From positions 1-5,279 of the forward strand of contig CAAGFH010000045.1 in the NCBI GenBank assembly GCA_900769095.1: a stretch of 5,279 bases of DNA. The letters run 5' to 3'. Origin of the DNA: Methanobacteriaceae archaeon (GTDB lineage: Archaea; Methanobacteriota; Methanobacteria; Methanobacteriales; Methanobacteriaceae). Shown here one piece after another: positions 1-5,279 of this stretch. The position numbers and the translations under genes were made by a program. Below the pieces are notes generated by a model. That model did not search any database and was not told the DNA's origin. It saw only the letters and a list, made by a program, of their open reading frames with translations. Numbering within the stretch: the stretch's first letter is position 1; every line of letters begins with the position of its first letter.

Positions 1-1958
1 ATTTTGATTTTTTCAATAAGAGACATTCCAGTATCTACTGGTACGTGAGATGAATTGGTGTAGTAATTAGCATTTCCATCACCTTGTAAGATAGCTTGAT
101 CTCCGTATTGTTTTTTATCAAGTGTTGCGAATCTGTATGCAGTGGATTCAGCTGGAGTTTGGAGAACAGACCATCTAAGTCCAGTTTCATCTTTTAATTG
201 GTTAGCTCTATCGTTAATGTATTCAATACATTTTACACCAAATTTGTTTGCATCTGCATCATCAATACCTGCTCCGAATAATGAGGATAACATTTCGTTA
301 AGTCCAACAAAACCGAAGGATAATGTTGAATTTTGGATTCTGTAGTAGGAATCTTCAGCAACTTTTTGTTTTAAGAATGGTAAAATGTGGAAATCATTTA
401 AACATTTTAAACCTTGTTCTCTTCTAAGCATTAAGGTTTCAACTGCGAGATCCATGTATTCATCTAAGTATTCGAATACTTGGCTTTCATCTCTGGATTG
501 ATATCCGATTCTTGGTAAGTTTAAAGTAACATATGCAAGGTTACCGGTTCTTAAACAGTCTTGATCCCAGTCACCAGTCCAGGTATCTTGTAAACAGGTT
601 CTGCAACCCATGTAGTTAGCCATGTCTCCTCTGTATTTAGGGAACATGTTTACAAAGTAGGATGAACCGTATTTTGCAGATAATTCGTGAACTAATCTGA
701 TGTCTTCTTCGTATTCACTGGTCATTGTTTCTTTACGGAGAGTGTAGATTGTGTTAGGGAATAAATGAGGTTTTCCTTCGTTATCTCCTTCAAGTAATGT
801 TTCAGTAAATGCTCTTTGGATTAATCTGGTTTCTTCTTCGAAGTCAGCATAGGTTCCAACTACTTGTCCTTTAGGTCCGTATGCAGTTTCTTCTTTTAAG
901 AAGTCAGGAACTCCGAATTCTAATGCCATACTTGTAAATGGAACTTGAGATCCTCTAGCAGCATATGCCATGTTCAAGTTGTAAACAAGCATTTGTACAG
1001 ATTGTTTGATTTCTTCGTAGGTTCTGCCTCTTGCAAATGGTGCAACAAATACGTTCCAAAGGGACATTCCTTGTCCTCCAGACATGTTTTGTTGTGCTGC
1101 AAGCATAATTTCACCAGTGTGGTTCATTAAAGTTTCCATGTGGTTTGGTGCTCCTGCAATGGAGGTATGATCACCAGTACCGTCTACTTTAAGTCCGTAT
1201 TTGATGAAAGTTCTAATATCGTGTTGCATACAGTTTAGAGGTCTTCCAGCAAAGAATTCTAAGTCGTGAATGTGTATGTCACCAGACATGTGAGCATCTG
1301 CTAAGTGTGCTGGAAGCATTTTTAAAAGAGCATATTGTTTTAATGCTTCGTCTGCTACATGTTTGTGAATACTTTCAGGGTTGTGAATCATATTAGCATT
1401 GTCTCTGTTACCGTTTTCAATTAAATTGGTAATGTTGTATACTGGAATACCTAAACGAGTGTATCTGCTTCTTAAATCTTCTAAACCGTATTCGACTAAT
1501 TTTGTGTTAACAATTTCCCTAATCATTGGAGCGGTTAAGTACTCTACATTTAACTTTTTGAGTTCTTTCCAGGTTTCAGTAGCAATTTCGAATGCAGTTT
1601 CTTGACTTGCTCCGGTTTCTTCAATTAAGGTATTTGCAATTTTTGATAAGTCAAATGCTTCAATAGTGTCTCTGGAAGTACGTACTTTTAATCTGGTACT
1701 TGCTAAGTATTTGTTTGCAACTTCAGAGTCAATATCTTCTAAACATTCGTGTACGATTTTTTTGATTTCTTTGGTTTTAATTCCATCGTATAATTGGGAT
1801 ACTACAGTAGCTACGATTTTATCAGATTCGAAAAAGGGGGTTTCAACCATGATTAATGATTTTAATAATTTTTCGTAACTGAATCTTTCAGTAATCCCAT
1901 TATTTTTCTCTACATTAATTTTTGCAGATTTTTTTAAGTCGTTTTCAAAGTTTTCCAT
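1..1958 (-). CDS. nrdD: Anaerobic (class III) ribonucleoside-triphosphate reductase, C-terminus outside window
   Basis: This cytoplasmic glycyl-radical enzyme reduces ribonucleoside triphosphates to dNTPs for DNA synthesis under anoxic conditions, after activation by the radical-SAM protein NrdG. The frame is open from ATG 1958 to the window edge, giving 652 codons and no stop. Residues about 14-92 read as an ATP-cone, the allosteric nucleotide-binding domain, with the pattern ITERFSYEKLLKSL followed by a helix ending in ANKYLASTRLK. The catalytic barrel follows: Cys243 in RPLNCMQHD and Cys452 in NYMGCRTC. Their spacing of 209 residues equals that of Cys175 and Cys384 in the E. coli enzyme (numbers from memory), which makes Cys452 the likely thiyl-radical residue. 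Another hallmark is QQNMSGGQGMSLWN. The glycyl-radical glycine and the C-terminal zinc cysteines would lie beyond position 1, so activity cannot be judged. The region before the first cysteine is about 68 residues longer than in E. coli. The ATG is chosen because GGTG lies 8 bases upstream; in-frame GTG and TTG codons just before it fit less well. Codons favour AAC, TAC, CAC and ACC, suggesting high expression. Confidence 0.95.
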   Translation of the reverse strand, partial: MENFENDLKKSAKINVEKNNGITERFSYEKLLKSLIMVETPFFESDKIVATVVSQLYDGIKTKEIKKIVHECLEDIDSEVANKYLASTRLKVRTSRDTIEAFDLSKIANTLIEETGASQETAFEIATETWKELKKLNVEYLTAPMIREIVNTKLVEYGLEDLRSRYTRLGIPVYNITNLIENGNRDNANMIHNPESIHKHVADEALKQYALLKMLPAHLADAHMSGDIHIHDLEFFAGRPLNCMQHDIRTFIKYGLKVDGTGDHTSIAGAPNHMETLMNHTGEIMLAAQQNMSGGQGMSLWNVFVAPFARGRTYEEIKQSVQMLVYNLNMAYAARGSQVPFTSMALEFGVPDFLKEETAYGPKGQVVGTYADFEEETRLIQRAFTETLLEGDNEGKPHLFPNTIYTLRKETMTSEYEEDIRLVHELSAKYGSSYFVNMFPKYRGDMANYMGCRTCLQDTWTGDWDQDCLRTGNLAYVTLNLPRIGYQSRDESQVFEYLDEYMDLAVETLMLRREQGLKCLNDFHILPFLKQKVAEDSYYRIQNSTLSFGFVGLNEMLSSLFGAGIDDADANKFGVKCIEYINDRANQLKDETGLRWSVLQTPAESTAYRFATLDKKQYGDQAILQGDGNANYYTNSSHVPVDTGMSLIEKIK

Positions 1959-1966
1959 TTTCAACA

Positions 1967-1970
1967 CACC
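1967..1970 (-). promoter_or_regulatory. Ribosome-binding site of nrdD
   Basis: GGTG on the minus strand lies 8 bases before the ATG at 1958. It matches the core of the archaeal Shine-Dalgarno GGAGGTGA, complementary to the 16S rRNA 3' end. It supports ATG 1958 over the in-frame GTG and TTG codons that fall between it and the ATG, which would be too close to it. Confidence 0.7.
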
Positions 1971-1985
1971 ATTTAATTTTGGTTT

Positions 1986-2001
1986 AGAGAGTATGCTCTC
2001 T
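1986..2001. repeat. 6-base inverted repeat (AGAGAG/CTCTCT) in the nrdD leader
   Basis: AGAGAG (1986-1991) and CTCTCT (1996-2001) are perfect complements around a TATG spacer. In the nrdD mRNA this would form a six-pair stem with a four-base loop, starting 27 bases before the start codon and clear of the ribosome-binding site. It could be a leader hairpin or a DNA site. With either candidate promoter it should be transcribed or overlap the start. Confidence 0.35.
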
Positions 2002-2005
2002 CACA

Positions 2006-2034
2006 TATTATACTATGTAATCTCATGTATAATA
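2006..2034. repeat. 8-base inverted repeat with 13-base loop in the nrdD leader
   Basis: TATTATAC (2006-2013) pairs with GTATAATA (2027-2034) across a 13-base loop. All but one base pair are A-T, so the RNA stem would be weak. It lies in the nrdD leader if the 2086-2093 TATA box is used, and overlaps the weaker alternative TATA element otherwise. It may be chance. Confidence 0.25.
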
Positions 2035-2036
2035 AA

Positions 2037-2058
2037 ATGTTCGTAACCATACGAACAT
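2037..2058. promoter_or_regulatory. Perfect 9-4-9 dyad, candidate MsvR-type redox operator
   Basis: The arms ATGTTCGTA (2037-2045) and TACGAACAT (2050-2058) are perfect reverse complements around the spacer ACCA. The core TTCGTA-N4-TACGAA is identical to the inverted repeat I recall as the binding box of MsvR, the V4R-domain redox-sensing regulator described in Methanothermobacter at the fpaA-rlp-rub oxidative-stress operon and its own promoter. Here it lies just downstream of the start predicted from the better TATA box, or directly upstream of the TATA element in the alternative promoter. Either position suits a repressor. The dyad is directly visible; the identity of its binding protein is inferred from family knowledge. 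The msvR gene itself is not in this window. Confidence 0.65.
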
Positions 2059-2059
2059 C

Positions 2060-2076
2060 TTCAATATTATATTGAA
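2060..2076. repeat. 17-base perfect palindrome at the predicted nrdD transcription start
   Basis: TTCAATAT (2060-2067) and ATATTGAA (2069-2076) are perfect inverted repeats around a single T at 2068. The element is separated by one base from the dyad at 2037-2058 and lies 9 bases downstream of the predicted TATA box, so it should cover the transcription start. It could be a second operator. Its low complexity means that chance in AT-rich DNA is not excluded. Confidence 0.5.
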
Positions 2077-2085
2077 TATGATTGC

Positions 2086-2099
2086 ATATAAAACATTCG
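2086..2099 (-). promoter_or_regulatory. Predicted nrdD core promoter (BRE and TATA box)
   Basis: On the minus strand, CGAATG (2099-2094) is followed by TTTTATAT (2093-2086). The second element contains TTTATAT, a near match to the archaeal TATA consensus TTTATATA, and the purine-rich bases before it suit the TFB recognition element. The usual archaeal spacing would put the transcription start near 2060-2068, giving an nrdD leader of about 105 bases. A weaker alternative, TTTTATTATA at 2037-2028, would start transcription near 2010 and give a leader of about 50 bases. A third AT-rich site, AATATATAG at 2120-2112, is further away and less likely. The choice rests on consensus alone. Confidence 0.55.
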
Positions 2100-2149
2100 C
2101 CTTGGTTGTGGACTATATATTATTAGGTATGGTTGTCCGGTTATTATTT

Positions 2150-2172
2150 AAAATCCCAAGAGCGTATGAAAA
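2150..2172 (-). terminator. Possible weak T-tract terminator of polC
   Basis: Just after the polC stop, the minus strand carries two four-base T runs (2172-2169 and 2153-2150) about 16 bases apart, with no hairpin between them. Archaeal RNA polymerase can terminate at oligo-T tracts without a stem-loop, so this is the most likely end of the polC transcript. The runs are short, and read-through into nrdD is possible. Confidence 0.25.
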
Positions 2173-2180
2173 GTAATTCT

Positions 2181-5100
2181 TTAGAAGAAAATATCTAAAG
2201 AACTCTGTTTTGATTTATCACTTTCAAACAACGAGTTAATACCATATTCCTGGATTTCTAAACGTTGTCTTAAGTAATGTGAAACAGGATATCTATTAAC
2301 AAGTTCCTGTGATATCTCAAGGTACTTTGTAACAGATCCTTTTGAAACAGATAAGATTAAATTACCACCACAACTGCATTTTCCGGTAAGTGGTATTCTT
2401 CTGTATTTTGCACCACATTTTGGACATCTTACCTTTTGTTTGGAAAATGCTCTTGAGTTTCCCATAATGTCAGGCAGGAAGTGTGAAGACAATACTCTTT
2501 CTACAACACCTCTTTGATCTACTGCTCTAATATTTTCTGCAAGTGCAATTTGAGCTTCAACCTTTTCTCTCATTGAAGGCAATCTCTTATAAAGACAAAC
2601 AGTAGGTCCTGCATGGATACTTGAAGTGTGGTGAGAAAACATTAATCCTTCATATTGCTGTGGAGTTCCCAAATGCATTTCTACATTATCAATGTATTCT
2701 AGAACTTCTGCAGGCTTATGAGGAGTGTATGTTTCTTCATAAAATTCAACAGGGAATCTGTCAAATATATCTAAGTTGTGAGATTCGTCATCTATCTCTT
2801 CAGGGTCAATTCTTGAAGATAAAACTAAAGGAGCATCCATACTTCCTCCTCTAGTATTTGGTAAATATGATTTTGAAAAGTTGATTAATGCATCTAATAA
2901 CAACATAACTGCATCTTCGTCACTGTCACAGTTTCTACGCTTTGCAGAATGGAAGTAAGGGTGAGCATAACAACCTAATGCTTTTGTAAATCCTACAATT
3001 CTTCCAAGTACTCCTGCTGAAGTGTGGGGTGCAAGACCTGCAACCAAGTGTCCGATTAAATCACTTTTCTCTTTAACATTATAGAATGTATCCATATGGT
3101 AATATCTTTCAAGCTCATCATCAATGAATTGAGCAGTACGAAGCAAATATTCTCCACAATTATCAGAAATAACAATATCCTGAACCTTAAGCTCAATAAT
3201 TTGATCTTCATTTTCAATTGGGTTGCCGTAACAGTCTTTTTCATAACCCATTTCCAGTAGCTTTTCAACTGTAACACCAATTTCACTTGGTATGAAATGA
3301 GTAAGTGGCAAATCAGTTGAATCGTGTCTGATGGTTCCATCCTTAAATGTGAATACTTCATGTTTTGCTCTAAGTATTCCTTTTTCAATAGGTTCAGGTA
3401 ATTTTGATTCTGAAATCATACCTACTACACCTTTAACTTCATCAACACGTCTTACTTTAACGTTATCTGAAGCTTTCTTAAGCATAGCTGCAAGAGGTAT
3501 TGTTTTTAAGGATGGATTTCCCATTTCAGTTGGGCTTCCACATTTTGGACAAAGTGATCCAAAGGAGCTGATTCCACAATCGGGATTGGTACATTTTCTT
3601 CTTGAAATATCTACTTTGATACTTCCTTTTTTAGCTGCTGTTGCGACAAGTCTTCTGGACCCACCATTGTTTCCAATAGGAATTAATCCATGTGGTGCAG
3701 GTCTCATTAATCTTTCTTTTGACTTTTCAGGTCTACCTACACGTGTACCAATGTATGCAGGTGCTTTATTTATGATTTTAATTTTGGAAATTTCATTTAA
3801 AGCTTCAAGAGTAGTTTCTTTTTCAGGTAATTTTTGAGTTAATGTTTTTATGAGTGAATATGAATGGTCTTTGTCAATAATAATTTTGTTGTCACGTACA
3901 AGATGAGGAACTCCGATTATCTCAAGAATTCTTTTTTGATAGGATAAATCAAGTTTCATTCCTTCATCTTCACTGAATGTTGATTTTCCTTGTTCAATTA
4001 ACTCAATCAATGAATTTAAGTCTTTTATTGTTACATCATTGTAGCAGTATGTGTATTTTGGGTGAAGTGGAATATCGTATTTTTCACTTAATTCAAATGC
4101 TTCTTTTGCAGTTAAATATTCATATTCCAATTTATGTAAATCTAAATCAGTATTTTCACTATCGAAGTTTTCACTTCTCATTAATAATTGAATCCACCAT
4201 TCTTCACACCATCCTGATGGGAATAATGGCTGGTTGTTTCTTAAAAACTCTCCAAATGCAACAAGCATGTCACCTAAGAATAAGATTTCAACAACATCTT
4301 TTTTAACTTCACGTGCTTGTTTTACAGTGTCTAAGATTAACACGTCTCCATTTTTAAGTTTAACAGTAGGTCCTTCAATAGAATCAACAGGAACTACACA
4401 GTTACCTTTTCCAGGATATTCAATCTTAAGTTGTGTTCCAACTGCTAAGAAATCAAGTAATGCCATTGTTGCAGGATGAACTCCCATTGTTGCAAGACCT
4501 GTATTTCTAGATCTTCCATATCTTAACCTGAATCCTCCTTTTTCAGAAGGATATCCAAGAACTGGTCTTCCACCAATAATATCCTGAATATATTTTGGTT
4601 CATGAACAATATCAGAATCTCCAGCATCTTCTTTGGAGTCATCTTTTTTAGGTTTGGAATATTCTTCAAGCCAATCCCAGTCAAGACCTAATTTATTAGA
4701 AATCTTTTTAATCTTTTTAGATTTCTGAATTACTCCTTCAACCATAGCAAGCAATGCTCCACCACGGATGTTGTTTGTCTCAACACGTTCCAAATCCCTG
4801 TGTGATACTTCAACTTTATCAGTTTGTTCTCCGGATACTTCTACTGGAATGTGATTTGCAGCGAATCTCACTTCTTCTGGTGTTGGTGAGTATTGTAAAT
4901 TTGTAACTTCTGATTCGTATAACTCAACTTCCTCTACGTATCTTTCGATTTCATCATCTATTGGTTTGAATGCATCAATACCAATAGCTTGTCTGATTTT
5001 ATCTCCTAAAAGTACAGCTAGTGCAGCTGCAGTACCTCCTGCACTTCTAATAGGTCCTGCAAAATATACTCCAATATATTTTGTTCCATCAAAGTTGTCT

Positions 5101-5279
5101 TTGATTTTAACATCGGAAATTCCTTCAAGAGGTGCTGCTACTACTCCTTCTGTAAGAATAGCAAGTGCAGTTCTAAGGCCTTGGTCACATCTTTGTTCTG
5201 TATCCCAGTCTGCCTTTTCACCAGTAAGTTCAAACTTTCCGGATGCAATTTCTGCAGCAATTTCAAAAGCAACTTCTTC
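2181..5279 (-). CDS. polC: DNA polymerase D large subunit DP2, N-terminus outside window
   Basis: DP2 is the polymerising subunit of the heterodimeric archaeal family D replicative DNA polymerase; its partner DP1 carries the proofreading exonuclease. The frame is open from the window edge at 5279 to the TAA at 2181-2183, giving 1032 visible residues. The family in this order is about 1,090 long (from memory), so roughly 50-70 N-terminal residues are missing. The GTG at 4871 is an internal valine: the 136 residues before it are conserved DP2 sequence, including YFAGPIRSAGGTAAALAVLL (visible residues 72-91). Other landmarks, in visible numbering, are: YPSEKGGFRLRYGRSRNTG; RVGRPEKSKERLMRPAPHG; a zinc finger with Cys563, Cys568, Cys577 and Cys580; the catalytic NCDSDED with metal-binding Asp785 and Asp787; a C-terminal zinc module with Cys952, Cys955, Cys968 and Cys970; and the last eight residues QSSLDIFF, a canonical PIP box for the PCNA clamp. 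A Lys/Asp-rich linker lies near residues 185-222. There is no intein in the visible part. The gene points toward nrdD with a 222-base gap. Confidence 0.97.
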   Translation of the reverse strand, partial: EEVAFEIAAEIASGKFELTGEKADWDTEQRCDQGLRTALAILTEGVVAAPLEGISDVKIKDNFDGTKYIGVYFAGPIRSAGGTAAALAVLLGDKIRQAIGIDAFKPIDDEIERYVEEVELYESEVTNLQYSPTPEEVRFAANHIPVEVSGEQTDKVEVSHRDLERVETNNIRGGALLAMVEGVIQKSKKIKKISNKLGLDWDWLEEYSKPKKDDSKEDAGDSDIVHEPKYIQDIIGGRPVLGYPSEKGGFRLRYGRSRNTGLATMGVHPATMALLDFLAVGTQLKIEYPGKGNCVVPVDSIEGPTVKLKNGDVLILDTVKQAREVKKDVVEILFLGDMLVAFGEFLRNNQPLFPSGWCEEWWIQLLMRSENFDSENTDLDLHKLEYEYLTAKEAFELSEKYDIPLHPKYTYCYNDVTIKDLNSLIELIEQGKSTFSEDEGMKLDLSYQKRILEIIGVPHLVRDNKIIIDKDHSYSLIKTLTQKLPEKETTLEALNEISKIKIINKAPAYIGTRVGRPEKSKERLMRPAPHGLIPIGNNGGSRRLVATAAKKGSIKVDISRRKCTNPDCGISSFGSLCPKCGSPTEMGNPSLKTIPLAAMLKKASDNVKVRRVDEVKGVVGMISESKLPEPIEKGILRAKHEVFTFKDGTIRHDSTDLPLTHFIPSEIGVTVEKLLEMGYEKDCYGNPIENEDQIIELKVQDIVISDNCGEYLLRTAQFIDDELERYYHMDTFYNVKEKSDLIGHLVAGLAPHTSAGVLGRIVGFTKALGCYAHPYFHSAKRRNCDSDEDAVMLLLDALINFSKSYLPNTRGGSMDAPLVLSSRIDPEEIDDESHNLDIFDRFPVEFYEETYTPHKPAEVLEYIDNVEMHLGTPQQYEGLMFSHHTSSIHAGPTVCLYKRLPSMREKVEAQIALAENIRAVDQRGVVERVLSSHFLPDIMGNSRAFSKQKVRCPKCGAKYRRIPLTGKCSCGGNLILSVSKGSVTKYLEISQELVNRYPVSHYLRQRLEIQEYGINSLFESDKSKQSSLDIFF

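Noticed and set aside
142..1878. Several short plus-strand open frames (61-70 codons)
   Set aside because: All overlap the conserved nrdD reading frame in antisense and show no family resemblance.
2104..2136. Direct repeat GGTTGT (2104-2109 and 2131-2136) with GGAC/GTCC nearby
   Set aside because: Six bases only, with an irregular arrangement; expected by chance and not placed against any promoter element.
1959..2180. Small RNA or small protein gene in the intergenic gap
   Set aside because: No convincing open frame with a ribosome-binding site and no tRNA-like or GC-rich structured stretch; the dyads fit promoter architecture better.
3056..3388. Minus-strand open frame of 110 codons in another frame within polC
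   Set aside because: It overlaps the conserved DP2 frame, and its Leu/Ile/Lys-rich translation is typical of a frame-shifted AT-rich gene.
3331..3837. Plus-strand open frame of 168 codons, the longest on that strand
   Set aside because: It lies wholly inside strongly conserved DP2 coding sequence on the other strand and has no recognisable domain; it is an antisense shadow.
4698..4726. 8-base inverted repeat AGAAATCT/AGATTTCT with T-rich loop
   Set aside because: It lies inside polC and results from repeated Lys and Ile codons in QKSKKIKKISNK; it does not look like a terminator or operator.
4869..4871. GTG as the start codon of polC
   Set aside because: The same frame continues open for 136 more codons to the window edge and encodes conserved DP2 sequence including YFAGPIRSAGGTA, so this codon is an internal valine.
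2181..5279. Possible intein in DP2, as found in some Thermococcales
   Set aside because: The visible protein reads through the catalytic NCDSDED motif and its flanks without any Cys/Ser-initiated splicing block, and its length fits an intein-free gene.

Overview
The window looks like ordinary chromosome from an AT-rich methanogenic archaeon of the order Methanobacteriales, most likely Methanobrevibacter or a close relative. The evidence is a family D DNA polymerase large subunit (found only in archaea), an archaeal class III ribonucleotide reductase, a GGTG-type Shine-Dalgarno, a TATA-box promoter, and very AT-rich coding and intergenic sequence. The genus is inferred from these features and codon style; no database comparison was made.

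Both genes are on the minus strand and both run off the window. Positions 5279 to 2181 hold polC (DP2), the catalytic large subunit of replicative DNA polymerase D, lacking only an estimated 50-70 N-terminal residues. Positions 1958 to 1 hold the first 652 codons of nrdD, the anaerobic, oxygen-sensitive ribonucleoside-triphosphate reductase. Its C-terminal glycyl-radical domain lies beyond position 1. No RNA gene, mobile element, CRISPR array or intein was seen, and no plus-strand coding sequence is credible.

The 222-base gap between the genes (1959-2180) is the most informative non-coding stretch. Reading in the direction of nrdD it holds weak T-tracts after the polC stop, a good TATA box with a purine-rich BRE, a 17-base palindrome where transcription should start, a perfect 9-4-9 dyad, two further inverted repeats in the presumed leader, and a GGTG ribosome-binding site. 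The dyad core TTCGTA-N4-TACGAA matches the operator I recall for MsvR, a redox-sensing regulator of methanogens. This suggests that nrdD, whose glycyl radical is destroyed by oxygen, is under redox control.

Functionally the genes are linked: NrdD makes the dNTPs that DNA polymerase D uses. They lie in the same direction, but nrdD appears to have its own regulated promoter and a more strongly biased codon usage, as expected for a highly expressed gene. Apart from the nrdD control region I see no candidate for an undescribed system.
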